Below are positions 9,415 to 17,780 of a DNA stretch of 64,000 bases, in pieces. The notes beneath the pieces are model-generated. The model was not told the DNA's origin, made no database searches, and saw only the letters and a program-made list of their open reading frames with translations. A program made the position numbers and the translations under genes. Source of the DNA: Paenibacillus sp. FSL H8-0079 (GTDB lineage: Bacteria > Bacillota > Bacilli > Paenibacillales > Paenibacillaceae); the NCBI RefSeq assembly GCF_037991315.1, contig NZ_CP150300.1, positions 6,572,001-6,636,000 on the forward strand. Reading direction: 5' to 3'. Positions within the stretch are counted from its first letter, which is position 1, and every line of letters begins with the position of its first letter.

Positions 9415-10265
9415 GGCTGCACCTCCTTCTTCACGTCAAACCGGTCTCGCAGATAGTCGCCCAGCATGTTGGCAAGCAGCACTACAGAGACAATGGCGAG
9501 ACCAGGGTAGATCATCAGCTCTGGCCGAGACTGGAAGTAAGGCCGTGAGTCATTCAGCATCGCACCCCATTCAGGTGTTGGCGGCTGTGCGCCAAGGCCG
9601 ATGTAGGACAACGAAGAGATGAGCAGGATGATTTTGCCCAGATCAAGACTGGCCAGCACGAGCACATGGCCTGCGATATGTGGGAGCAGATGTTTTCTCA
9701 TGATACGACCGTCCGAAAGTCCGTTGGTACGGGCAATCCGAATATAATCCTTTTGTGACTCCGATAAAACCGTACTCCGAACGAGACGAGCATAGCTGAC
9801 CCACTTCACGATCACAATCGCCAATACCAAATTACCGATTCCCGCGCCGAGCAGGCCACTGAGCACAATCGCCACGATGGTATCAGGGAAAGCGAGAAAA
9901 GCATCAGCGATGCGCATGAACAGTTTATCGACCCAGCCACGTTTGTAACCCGCAATCAAGCCAAACGGAATACCAATCAGCAATGCAGCACCAAGTGCTA
10001 GCAAGCTATAACCCAGCGTTTGGCCGCCGCCAAGCAGCAAACGTGTCAATACATCGCGGCCCAGATGGTCGGTGCCGAACGGATGGAGAGCACTTGCACC
10101 CTGCAATCGTCCGCGCAGATCGGTTAAGGTATGATCATGTTTCAGAACTAAAAAGGCATATACGGAGGCCGCGATGACCAGCAGTGCAAATAGCAAACCA
10201 ACGATCGCCTGCCAGTTATGTTTTTTAGATTTTGTAGGTGGAATGGGCAGGGGTATGGTTTTCAT
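9411..10265 (-). CDS. ABC transporter permease, NikC/OppC/CntC-type
   Basis: A 284-residue inner-membrane permease. An N-terminal helix (IVGLLFALLVIAASV) is followed by the OppC/NikC-like periplasmic segment containing HPFGTDHLGRDV. Further helices include the ABC-docking EAA loop (region RTNGLSDGRIMRKHLLPH). It forms the translocation channel with the NikB-type permease encoded just upstream, whose gene overlaps it by four bases. Assignment to the nickel/dipeptide/opine-metallophore class is firm; substrate is inferred from the Zur control of the operon. Confidence 0.9.
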   Translation of the reverse strand: MKTIPLPIPPTKSKKHNWQAIVGLLFALLVIAASVYAFLVLKHDHTLTDLRGRLQGASALHPFGTDHLGRDVLTRLLLGGGQTLGYSLLALGAALLIGIPFGLIAGYKRGWVDKLFMRIADAFLAFPDTIVAIVLSGLLGAGIGNLVLAIVIVKWVSYARLVRSTVLSESQKDYIRIARTNGLSDGRIMRKHLLPHIAGHVLVLASLDLGKIILLISSLSYIGLGAQPPTPEWGAMLNDSRPYFQSRPELMIYPGLAIVSVVLLANMLGDYLRDRFDVKKEVQP

Positions 10266-11209
10266 CGGTGGGCCTCCTTTTCCTTGAGTTTCATTTCGGG
10301 ATTCAAATAACGGTACGACAGATCAACCGCCGTATTCACGAGGAATACCACGATAGCCATGATCAGGATGTAACCCTGGATCAGTGGATAATCACGCTGG
10401 CGGATGGCATCAACGACAAGCTTGCCAATACCCGGATACGCGAACAACACTTCAATCACGACAACTCCGCCAATCAGGCTGCCGAGGCTTACGCCAAATA
10501 CCGTAATGACAGGCGGCAGACTGTGCCGAAACGCGTGAAGCATGAAAATCCGGCCTTCGGATAACCCTCTTGCCCGGGCGGATCGAACGAACTCCTGACT
10601 TAGTGAATCTAGCAAGCTGGAACGCAAAAGACGCACATAGACGCTGGAGATGGCAAGTCCCAGCGTCAGAGATGGCAGAATAAGTGATGTGAATCCATCC
10701 CGGCCCATGGTCGGCAGATTGCCGAAGCGTACGCCGAACATGTCGATTAGGATCAGACCCAGCCAGAAGCTCGGCACCGCCGCACCCACAATGGAGAGCA
10801 TCCGGCTGCCCCGGTCAATCCAACTGCCACGATGGAGTGCTGACAGCGAGCCGAGCGGGATCGCTATGACGAGCATAACCAGCAGTGCGCCAATCGTCAG
10901 TTCAGCCGTAGCTGGCAGCGCACGCATCAAGGTCTGCATGACGGGCTGGCCTGTTGAATACGATACGCCGAAGTCGAGCCGAACAAAATCGAGCAACCAG
11001 TTGCCAAACTGGACAGGAAGAGAATCGTTGAAACCCATCTCCTCGCGTACAGCTTCGACCTGCTCCTGACTAACAGACAGTTCGTCCACATTCAGGATCG
11101 TCAGCACGGGATCACCGGGAGCCAGACGAATGAACAGAAAGCTCACAAACATAATGAACAACAGAAAGATAAATACCTCAAGGAACTTCCGAAGCAAAAT
11201 GCGAAACAT
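10262..11209 (-). CDS. ABC transporter permease, NikB/OppB/CntB-type
   Basis: A 315-residue permease with a typical N-terminal helix, then FIRLAPGDPV, a signature of OppB/NikB permeases. The region LDFGVSYSTGQPV and the EAA loop (ARARGLSEGRIFMLHAFRHS) follow. About six membrane helices are visible. Its start overlaps the stop of the binding-protein gene by one base and its end overlaps the next permease by four, so the five genes form one transcription unit. With the NikC-type subunit it makes the transmembrane channel. Confidence 0.9.
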   Translation of the reverse strand: MFRILLRKFLEVFIFLLFIMFVSFLFIRLAPGDPVLTILNVDELSVSQEQVEAVREEMGFNDSLPVQFGNWLLDFVRLDFGVSYSTGQPVMQTLMRALPATAELTIGALLVMLVIAIPLGSLSALHRGSWIDRGSRMLSIVGAAVPSFWLGLILIDMFGVRFGNLPTMGRDGFTSLILPSLTLGLAISSVYVRLLRSSLLDSLSQEFVRSARARGLSEGRIFMLHAFRHSLPPVITVFGVSLGSLIGGVVVIEVLFAYPGIGKLVVDAIRQRDYPLIQGYILIMAIVVFLVNTAVDLSYRYLNPEMKLKEKEAHR

Positions 11210-12759
11210 TACATCACATCCAGCTTATTGGTAATCATGTAATATTCACTGCGGGTGGTAACCCAGTTCTTGATCTTCTTGCCGTTATAGGCAACGATCG
11301 TACCTGGGTGCAGCACGAATGAATTCAGTACGTTGTCATGCACGTAGTTGGCTGCCTTCTCGGCAAGCTCTGCGCGCTTCTCCGGTTCAACCGTGAGATT
11401 CAGCTCGTCGATGATCTTGGTCAGCTCTGGATCTTCCGATCCACTGAAGTTAAGAGCACCTTTCGGATGGTATGTTGCATTCAAGTAATAACCAGCATCC
11501 CCACGAGGAGCCGTCAAATTACTGTACGTTGCAATATCCCAGTCGCGGTTGGATGCCATATAATCTTCTGGCGTGTCAATCTGGCGGATCTGCACGTCGA
11601 TACCGATCTTCTTCGCATCAGATTGGAACACTTGAGCAATTAGTGGCAGATCAGCACGGGCTGAATATGTCAGCAGCGTCAGCTGCAATGGTTTGCCGTC
11701 CTTGGTAATCACGCCGTTTTGCTGCGTGTACCCTGCTTCGTTGAGATATTTTACAGCGACATCAGCTCCGGATTCCGTTGCTGTATCCGTATAGGTTGGT
11801 GCGAATGGTAGCGATGGCAGGAACGGTCCGATAGCAGCTTCACCGTAGCCGAGCAGGATCGTGTCCACGATACCCTGACGGTCAATCAGCGCGTCCAACG
11901 CACGACGGACATTGAGGTCCTTCATACTCTCCCGCTGCATGTTCATCGTTAGCTGATGCACGCGGAATGTCGATGTGGACTCAACCGTCATGCCGTCCAT
12001 TGCTTTGAGCGATTCGAGGCTTTCAACTTCCGGACGGTATACGATATCTACCTGCCCAGATTTGAGCGCTAGTGTGCGGGCATTGGCATCTTCATTGAAT
12101 GAGAACGTGATGGAATCCAGAGGCGATGCTCCGTCCCAATATTCATCATAGCGATCCAGTTGCAGCTTGCTGCCTGGGGTAAAAGAGGTCAGCTTGAACG
12201 GGCCCGTACCAATCGGCTTGTTCACAATGTCCGGCTCACTCACGTCGATAATCGCCGTGTTCGGATTCACCAGCTCTGAAGCAAATTCCGGGAAAGGCTG
12301 AGTTGTAGTGATCTCGAGCTTGTCGCCTTCGGCTTCGATGGTATCGATCTTCAGCGCGTTCTGAATCGCTACATTCTCTTCCAGTGCCCGCTCAAGGGAT
12401 GCCTTAACGGATTCACCCGTCATTGGCTTGCCGTTCTGGAAGGTCACATCATCTCGCAGGTCGATCGTCCAATGCTGACCATCTTCGCTCTCCCAGCTCT
12501 CGGCGAGCCATGGAGCAACCGTCAGGTTCTCTTCATCGAGACGAACCAGCGTTTCCGTAATGCCCGCGCGCAGCGGCACATAGCTAGAATCCACATGCGG
12601 ATCTAGCGAACTGGTGGAGAAGTTATATAGGAAGTGAACATTTTTATTATCGGTGGATGGTTGCGCAGCGGGACTGGACTCAGATGATCCGCAGGCGCTC
12701 AACAGTCCAGCGCTCAAGGCCAAGGAGACCAGCGCTAGCAGTGGCGTCTTTTTATTCAA
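11209..12759 (-). CDS. Lipoprotein solute-binding protein, NikA/CntA family, Zur-type control
   Basis: A 516-residue family-5 extracellular binding protein. Residues 1-22 are a lipoprotein signal ending LLSAC, with C23 as the lipidated residue. The mature protein has the SBP_bac_5 pattern (LAESWESEDGQHWTIDLRDDVTFQNG, IGTGPFKL, LNVRRALDALIDR). It resembles NikA and the opine-metallophore receptor CntA more than oligopeptide receptors. The start codon is TTG, with GAGAGGGG 7-8 bases upstream; no in-frame ATG fits. It heads the five-gene operon. The promoter at 12813-12841 with two Zur-like boxes implies induction under zinc shortage, so zinc or a zinc-metallophore complex is the likeliest cargo. 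No metallophore synthesis genes are adjacent. Confidence 0.88.
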   Translation of the reverse strand: MNKKTPLLALVSLALSAGLLSACGSSESSPAAQPSTDNKNVHFLYNFSTSSLDPHVDSSYVPLRAGITETLVRLDEENLTVAPWLAESWESEDGQHWTIDLRDDVTFQNGKPMTGESVKASLERALEENVAIQNALKIDTIEAEGDKLEITTTQPFPEFASELVNPNTAIIDVSEPDIVNKPIGTGPFKLTSFTPGSKLQLDRYDEYWDGASPLDSITFSFNEDANARTLALKSGQVDIVYRPEVESLESLKAMDGMTVESTSTFRVHQLTMNMQRESMKDLNVRRALDALIDRQGIVDTILLGYGEAAIGPFLPSLPFAPTYTDTATESGADVAVKYLNEAGYTQQNGVITKDGKPLQLTLLTYSARADLPLIAQVFQSDAKKIGIDVQIRQIDTPEDYMASNRDWDIATYSNLTAPRGDAGYYLNATYHPKGALNFSGSEDPELTKIIDELNLTVEPEKRAELAEKAANYVHDNVLNSFVLHPGTIVAYNGKKIKNWVTTRSEYYMITNKLDVM

Positions 12760-12780
12760 GGTAATGCCCCTCTCTCTTAA

Positions 12781-12795
12781 TCGTAATCATTATGA
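12781..12795 (-). promoter_or_regulatory. Zur-like operator 1 (start-proximal)
   Basis: TCGTAATCATTATGA is a 7-1-7 inverted repeat one base off the Bacillus Zur consensus TCGTAATNATTACGA. It lies 22 bases upstream of the TTG start, downstream of the predicted transcription start. Confidence 0.7.
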
Positions 12796-12812
12796 TCTAA
12801 ACAATGAGTATT

Positions 12813-12841
12813 ATCATATCGTAATGATTACGTTTTGACAA
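12813..12841 (-). promoter_or_regulatory. Sigma-A promoter with embedded Zur box 2
   Basis: On the minus strand TTGTCA (12836-12841) and TATGAT (12813-12818) are separated by exactly 17 bases. The spacer is filled by a second Zur-like palindrome (12819-12833; TCGTAATGATTACGT on the plus strand, one mismatch to the consensus). Repressor bound here would directly block RNA polymerase. Confidence 0.75.
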
Positions 12842-12868
12842 GAGTTATATTGGTGTTAGAACGAGAAA

Positions 12869-12897
12869 AAATCCGACTCTCGGATGAGAGCGGATTC
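12869..12897 (-). terminator. Terminator at the end of the toxin/immunity operon
   Basis: AATCCG-a-CTCTC-ggat-GAGAG-CGGATT forms a compact hairpin. On the minus strand it is followed by TTTTTTCTC. It is about 100 bases past the SUKH-4-like gene. Confidence 0.75.
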
Positions 12898-12995
12898 TTC
12901 ATGTTTTTTGTTACATATGAGGGCTTTATTATGGTTTATTTCCTTTGCGATCCGGGATTGTTTACAGGTAGAACCATGCAAGATTCCTCGAAAAG

Positions 12996-13517
12996 TTACA
13001 ATCCAGTTTCGTAGTCTTCCAGCATATGTGACCAGTAACCTTCGACATTCTTCATTGCTATCGGATCAATCTTCTCAAAATAACCACGAAGTGCTCTAGC
13101 ATACTCATCTGAGGTATATGTACCTTCCAGTCTCATTTTAGTTGCCCGTTCACTTCTAATTAGATGAAACAAAAAGAAGGTTCCCAAATTCTTATTGAGC
13201 ATATATACGTTGGACTTATCCAATGATGATGTTGTGAAAAACATATCGCTCCCTTGTTTTAGATAGAGACCATACGAGTCACGCATACCATAAATTGCAA
13301 AGTGACCAATCTGAACATATTCCTCTCCTTCAATAACTTTCACTTGGAAAGCTTCAGATTCATAAAAGGAAAAATCATCATACTGTTCTGGGACTCCTAT
13401 GTCGATTAAAAAATGAGCATTCTCTTCAGTTACTCCCCAAGCTTTTAGTTTAGTATAGTCATGATTTATTATTTCCGATTCATAGTAGTCCTTTATCTCT
13501 ACGATATCAAAATCCAT
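12996..13517 (-). CDS. SUKH-4-like immunity protein
   Basis: A 173-residue soluble protein. The central pattern (WGVTEENAHFLIDIGVPEQYDDFSF, then IGHFAIYG and later MLNKNLGTFFLFH) matches SUKH-4-type immunity proteins, which neutralise toxins delivered by contact-dependent or type VII-like systems. The start has AAAGGAGTG upstream. It is the last gene of the train behind the EndoU toxin, just before a terminator. Whether it protects against this toxin or against toxins of other strains cannot be told from sequence. Confidence 0.7.
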   Translation of the reverse strand: MDFDIVEIKDYYESEIINHDYTKLKAWGVTEENAHFLIDIGVPEQYDDFSFYESEAFQVKVIEGEEYVQIGHFAIYGMRDSYGLYLKQGSDMFFTTSSLDKSNVYMLNKNLGTFFLFHLIRSERATKMRLEGTYTSDEYARALRGYFEKIDPIAMKNVEGYWSHMLEDYETGL

Positions 13518-13577
13518 GCTCTCACTCCTTTAACTTTTAAAATGCTTGAGCTAGAGCCATACGACTGATCTAAAAAA

Positions 13578-14075
13578 TCACTGGTGCGTCCAGGCTTCCA
13601 GTCCCTCATCACTTATATCAATTGGTGCCTGCTTAGACATGTATTCCGCATGCGCTAGAGGAAAAGCATAGCCACCTGTAATAATCTCACCATGCTGTCT
13701 TCTAATGGTTCCTCCTCTTTCGATTAAAAGAATTAAAGGTTCATACAAATCATGAAACTCCGACGCAATTTCATTTCCGGAATCAAATAATAACAACCAT
13801 TCCAAATATGCTTCACACGTTCCTTTTAGGAAACTGTTTTTCAATTCCTTTAATTGAGGACATTTTTCAGTTATATCCAGATCAACGTCATATCCGAACG
13901 CACGAGAAGCGTTGAAAAAGGGATACGATGTTTTCAAACTGTATGTAGTGGTCAATATTGCTGCTCTTCTAATATACTCCTGTAATAATGCCATGTTTGA
14001 GGGCTCATTTGTTCTACCGGAAGTACTCCAATTGATGCTGTTTATTCTTTCTATACCTTTACATAATTGATTCAT
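13578..14075 (-). CDS. Candidate immunity protein, paralogue of 14503-14979
   Basis: A 165-residue acidic, mostly helical soluble protein with no signal peptide. Its second half (DLYEPLILLIERGG, then RRQHGEIITGGYAFPL) aligns clearly with the gene at 14503-14979 (DLYEPMIKLFERGE, RQGEIVVGSSAYPL), so the two are diverged duplicates. The open frame extends to a TTG at 14099, but GAGGAGGAGG lies just before the internal ATG at 14075, which is taken as the start. No family name is recognised. Position in the toxin train and rapid paralogue divergence suggest an immunity role. Confidence 0.65.
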   Translation of the reverse strand: MNQLCKGIERINSINWSTSGRTNEPSNMALLQEYIRRAAILTTTYSLKTSYPFFNASRAFGYDVDLDITEKCPQLKELKNSFLKGTCEAYLEWLLLFDSGNEIASEFHDLYEPLILLIERGGTIRRQHGEIITGGYAFPLAHAEYMSKQAPIDISDEGLEAWTHQ

Positions 14076-14139
14076 TAATACCTCCTCCTCTAGAGTCAAC
14101 TATTCAATTCTAATAACTTCCCACATAAAGCTACTAACT

Positions 14140-14469
14140 TCAGAATATATACAGAATTGTAGTTTCACTAATAAATGCACTAGGTAATATATCTTGTATA
14201 TTTTCAATTCTACCCGTCATATAATCTAACTCACTCCCGTTTAAATGTTCCTTTGCCCACTCACTTAATCGTGCTAACTCAACTACAGCAGCTTCTAATT
14301 GGTGAGAATATATTTTAGATTCATCCCGAATCAGGACTATTCCTAATTCATGTATTGCTGCCTCCCAGTACTCATCTTAAAATTCCTGAGTAGCAATATT
14401 CTCACTGAGTGTAAGTTCACAATTCCGATCTTCTATATCCCCGTTATATCTATATAGACCTACGGACAT
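14140..14469 (-). pseudogene. Broken small gene in the immunity train (in-frame stop)
   Basis: On the minus strand a frame of 110 codons runs from an ATG at 14469 to a TGA at 14140, with a single TAA at 14377-14379 (codon 31, between QEF and DEYW). Downstream of that stop the frame remains open and protein-like (AAIHELGIVLIRDE, LARLSEWAKEHLNG). The simplest reading is a small immunity-type gene inactivated by one nonsense change. An alternative is that only the downstream part is translated. It has the same orientation and spacing as its neighbours. Confidence 0.55.
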
Positions 14470-14502
14470 TAGTATCCCCCCAGTTTGATCAACATGATCC
14501 TA

Positions 14503-14979
14503 TTAGATGTCGCTAATATCTTGTACTGAAATATTTAAATGTCTCCAATAATTAAGAGGATAAGCTGAACTACCTACAACTATTTCGCCTTGTCTTATGG
14601 TAAAACTCTCGCCTCGTTCAAAGAGTTTTATCATTGGTTCGTAGAGGTCGATGTATTGAATTGCTTCACCCACTCCTTGATCTGCTAATTCGGAAACTTC
14701 TAAATAACCGTAGCAAATTACCTTCACATAAGGATTTCCTAGCGTGTCCAGTTTTGAACAAGCTCGATATACTTTTTCATCTATAGCTTTTCCAAGAATT
14801 TTAGCAAAACTAAATAGGGGATATTGATCTATTGAAGCATCAATCTCGTTTAATAATTGATTAACGCGTCTAAGATATTCTTTAATCAGAATATGAGAAG
14901 ATTCTAGTGAACTATTTTCGGTACCCTCAAATGAAATAAACGATAAACGTTCAATAGCTTTGGTTAGTAGCTGCCCCAT
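14503..14979 (-). CDS. Candidate immunity protein, paralogue of 13578-14075
   Basis: A 158-residue soluble protein starting at an ATG with GAGGAG about 8 bases upstream. The C-terminal half shares the DLYEP...ERGE...RQGEI...YPL pattern with the gene at 13578-14075. The N-terminal half has the same helical layout (EYLRRVNQLL versus EYIRRAAILT) and a matching SFAKILGKAID/ASRAFGYDVD segment. No recognised family. As with the other small genes here, an immunity function is inferred from location behind the EndoU toxin and from the paralogue pattern. Confidence 0.65.
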   Translation of the reverse strand: MGQLLTKAIERLSFISFEGTENSSLESSHILIKEYLRRVNQLLNEIDASIDQYPLFSFAKILGKAIDEKVYRACSKLDTLGNPYVKVICYGYLEVSELADQGVGEAIQYIDLYEPMIKLFERGESFTIRQGEIVVGSSAYPLNYWRHLNISVQDISDI

Positions 14980-15018
14980 GTGTTGCTCTCCTCTCGATTA
15001 ACTATTAAACCTATTTAG

Positions 15019-15071
15019 CGTTACGTACAAGGTAACGACTAAATAACGCAGCCCTGGCAACTGCGTTATCG
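15019..15071 (-). terminator. Two tandem hairpins between immunity genes, possible terminator
   Basis: CGTTAC...GTAACG (15019-15037) is followed by ATAACGCAG...CTGCGTTAT (15043-15069). The T-tract is weak on both strands, so these may be partial terminators or transcript-stabilising structures after the gene ending at 15098. Confidence 0.4.
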
Positions 15072-15097
15072 TTTGAAATTATGTTCCTTGATCGCAA

Positions 15098-15502
15098 TCA
15101 GTCGAATTCAATATACACGCTACAACCGTTCGTTTTGGCTAATTCTAAAAATGTTGATATCTGATGTGCTACTTCTGGGAGAGTAGGGACAATGTTCTTA
15201 ACATTCTCTCTTTGCCCACCAGTTACTTTACTCACATTGAAGGACTTAAATAAATGAATAGCTGAATCAAGGTCCTGTACTTCCCATGGACTTTCCTCAT
15301 ACCAACCTTCATGGGCATAGTATTCTTGTAGAATACCATTGTCAGTAGACTCATACTGGCACATAAGATCCAATACTGTCTCAAAATATCCATTCCACAT
15401 CTTTAGGATATTTTTCTCCGCAGAGTCTCCAAATACAATTAATATTTCCGGTTGCCCCTCGTAACCAACATAATAAACGTCATTAACTTTATCTTCTTTC
15501 AT
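15098..15502 (-). CDS. Small acidic protein, candidate immunity gene
   Basis: A 134-residue soluble acidic protein with no signal peptide or membrane segment (YYVGYEGQPEILIVFGDSA near the start, ending CSVYIEFD). The ATG has GGAG about 10 bases upstream. No family is recognised. It shares AT-rich composition, orientation and spacing with the flanking immunity candidates, and that context is the only functional hint. Confidence 0.55.
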   Translation of the reverse strand: MKEDKVNDVYYVGYEGQPEILIVFGDSAEKNILKMWNGYFETVLDLMCQYESTDNGILQEYYAHEGWYEESPWEVQDLDSAIHLFKSFNVSKVTGGQRENVKNIVPTLPEVAHQISTFLELAKTNGCSVYIEFD

Positions 15503-15585
15503 AGTTCATCAACTCTCCAACGTTCATAAAGAGCATTACCCTCGCTCTAATGAACTTAGGTACTCGCTTATTATACTCATTTCAC

Positions 15586-16005
15586 CTATTTTAACCCCTT
15601 AAGAAATTCCTCTAATATTTTTCGGCTAGCAGTTCCTGCTCCTGAAATTGCATTATGCACACGATCTAATATTATAGGATGATTTATAATTCGTTGCTTA
15701 TGTTCAGTAGATGTGTAACTTCTTAATGTATCTATACTTATTTCAAATAACTCGCTGTCTTCAACAGAAAGTAGCGAAAGTAGGATTTCAAATTCTTGTG
15801 TGTGCTGTGTACTATCTAGACAGTAAGCCAGCTTTTTCTTCCAGTACAGTGGCTTATTTAACACCTCAATGGTTAATTGATCCCAATCACTTTGTCCGAA
15901 TTCCTCCAATGATTCTGCTGCTATAATACAACCGTCATCATACCAGGAATCAACTGTCGTCACAGCTGATAAAAGATTATCTAATTGTTTGTACATATTA
16001 AACAT
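15586..16005 (-). CDS. Small helical protein, candidate immunity gene
   Basis: A 139-residue protein that looks like a short alpha-helical repeat (HEAT-like) fold: LLSLLSVEDSELFEISIDTLRSY, then HPIILDRVHNAISG and KILEEFLKG. Two in-frame ATGs three codons apart are possible starts; AGAGG is close to the first. No specific family is recognised. It lies second behind the EndoU toxin gene in the same direction. Confidence 0.55.
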   Translation of the reverse strand: MFNMYKQLDNLLSAVTTVDSWYDDGCIIAAESLEEFGQSDWDQLTIEVLNKPLYWKKKLAYCLDSTQHTQEFEILLSLLSVEDSELFEISIDTLRSYTSTEHKQRIINHPIILDRVHNAISGAGTASRKILEEFLKGLK

Positions 16006-16061
16006 TAACCTCTATCTTAGTCATCTCCCAGTTTGATCCTACTTTCTGTATACCGGTAAGA

Positions 16062-16361
16062 TTAATCCATGTAAGAAATGGCCGTCTTGATAATATTCGT
16101 TAATTTTAATTCAGGATATTTTTTATCACATTCCTTGAGGGTGTTGATATATTCTGTACTTTGGAGATTATAAGCTATTTCTTCAAACACCTCACTAACC
16201 CAAATAAGTTCGTCCTTACTACAGTTCTTGAGGAATTGAATCGTCTCATCTTCATTTTGGCTTAGTATATTAATTAGTTCATCTCTGTATTGCTCGATTA
16301 CTGGATCGTTCATATGAAGAGCCGCTCTTTTTCGTATTACTTCTCTTGCCTCTTGAATCAT
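16062..16361 (-). CDS. Small protein directly downstream of the EndoU toxin, probable cognate immunity
   Basis: A 99-residue helical, acidic protein (NILSQNEDETIQFLKNCSKDELIWVSEVFEEIAYN). A strong GGGAGG site lies 9 bases before the ATG. It starts only 16 bases after the toxin stop. In polymorphic toxin loci the first small gene after the toxin is usually the specific antidote, so this is the best candidate for the EndoU inhibitor. That is inference from position; no family signature is recognised. Confidence 0.6.
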   Translation of the reverse strand: MIQEAREVIRKRAALHMNDPVIEQYRDELINILSQNEDETIQFLKNCSKDELIWVSEVFEEIAYNLQSTEYINTLKECDKKYPELKLTNIIKTAISYMD

Positions 16362-16377
16362 TTATAATGACCTCCCA

Positions 16378-17595
16378 TTATGGTTGTTGTGTAGCATCAG
16401 GAAAGATTGTTCCAATCTCTCCATTGGTTTTAATAACCCCAACTCTAACCCCATTGTATTCTCCATAGACAACTACACCATCAGGTTTAGAAGCATTTTG
16501 TGGTTTATTCACAACACTCTCTCCTGCTTTTGTGATATCTGAATCTGACCAGCTTTTAGGAAACCAAGCTTGATTACTTCCTTCTCGTTTTGCTGGGGTT
16601 TTATGCTCAGGGATATTACCTACTCTTACACCATTTGAATACGTTTTTTCAATATTATATTCAAATCCGTTGGCCTTAAGAAAATCAATATTGGACTGTC
16701 CATGTCCTCCGCCTTTCATCTTAGAAACCTTCCCATTCTTAGGGTTAATAGTGAAATCACCTTTGGAGGAATGTTCCAATGCTTTGGGGCTCAACGATAG
16801 ACCTTTAACACTTCCATCTAGGAATTTACTATTTCCTTTCTCCTTCGCCTTAGCAGCCTCAATATGCTGCTTAATCTTCGCCACAGCAGGATTAGAAGCT
16901 GGCAATCGATGAGGCCCTTTACTACCCGGCATACTCCCACGAACCATCTGAATGGCCATGAATATCTGACTAAACTTCAGAGAGGTCACCATCATCTGAG
17001 CATACTTATCTGACACAGGTTCTCCTGTCGTAGGATGAATGCCCATCTCAAACGCCTTGATCTGTAACGCAAAAATATCTTCCCCAGGCGGTTCAACGTT
17101 CACAGCTTGCATGCGATTAAAGTCCAGATTTCCCTGATCCCTCTGATAAGCCTGAAGAGCAGCCTGATCCGCAACACCATTCTCGTTGACAGGCATCCAT
17201 ACCCACTTACCGAACATATTGATTTGTGCCATCCGATAGCCCTTGTCACCCAAACTTGAACCACCTGCTGATTTGGTCATCATGGCTGCGGCACCAACTG
17301 CTCCAAACGCACCACCCAGACTTCCCTTCTGAGCATCTGCATCTTGGAAACGCGTGGCGATATCCTTCAATTCCTTCGATGTGTTCACCATACTCTCTAG
17401 CGCTTTATCCAGTATAGGTCGTGACTGCTCGAACTCATAGTAAAATCGCTCCTGCGTCGCACCCATCCACATCATCTGAACAAACATGATCTGTCTCGTC
17501 AGATCACTTCGTATACTCTCCAACTGTTGTCTGGCTTGATCCACCTGATTCGATACGTGATGTAGTTGTTCAGGGGTAACTTTGATTGTACTCAT
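16378..17595 (-). CDS. WXG100-type polymorphic toxin with C-terminal EndoU ribonuclease domain
   Basis: 405 residues. Residues 1-90 form the helical hairpin of WXG100 proteins, with WMG at 43-45, marking export by an Ess/type VIIb secretion system. The middle (about 125-230, FGKWVWMPVNENG) resembles a pre-toxin linker. Residues about 285-405 match bacterial EndoU nucleases: H298-G299, a second histidine at H331 in NIPEHK, the WFPKSW motif, a repeated NGVRVG, and the terminal IGTIFPDATQQ. EndoU toxins cleave RNA in rival cells. The ATG follows a GGAG site. It heads a same-strand train of small immunity candidates; no secretion machinery is in the window. Confidence 0.85.
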   Translation of the reverse strand: MSTIKVTPEQLHHVSNQVDQARQQLESIRSDLTRQIMFVQMMWMGATQERFYYEFEQSRPILDKALESMVNTSKELKDIATRFQDADAQKGSLGGAFGAVGAAAMMTKSAGGSSLGDKGYRMAQINMFGKWVWMPVNENGVADQAALQAYQRDQGNLDFNRMQAVNVEPPGEDIFALQIKAFEMGIHPTTGEPVSDKYAQMMVTSLKFSQIFMAIQMVRGSMPGSKGPHRLPASNPAVAKIKQHIEAAKAKEKGNSKFLDGSVKGLSLSPKALEHSSKGDFTINPKNGKVSKMKGGGHGQSNIDFLKANGFEYNIEKTYSNGVRVGNIPEHKTPAKREGSNQAWFPKSWSDSDITKAGESVVNKPQNASKPDGVVVYGEYNGVRVGVIKTNGEIGTIFPDATQQP

Positions 17596-17780
17596 ACGTT
17601 TCTCCGCTCATTCGAAATAGGATTATCCTATGTTAGCAGAAGTGTAATATGTAAACTATCCGGCTAACATCCTGATTTCACCATGGTAAAAACACAAGCT
17701 GTGCTCCTCATCGGTGCTATGGTCCTATATGCATATACCCACTTCAAGGCATATCCTACCATTTTCAGTAAATACCTTTC

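Noticed and set aside
16378..17595. Complete type VII secretion locus
   Set aside because: Only the WXG100-type substrate is present; no FtsK-like EssC ATPase or other Ess membrane component occurs in the window.
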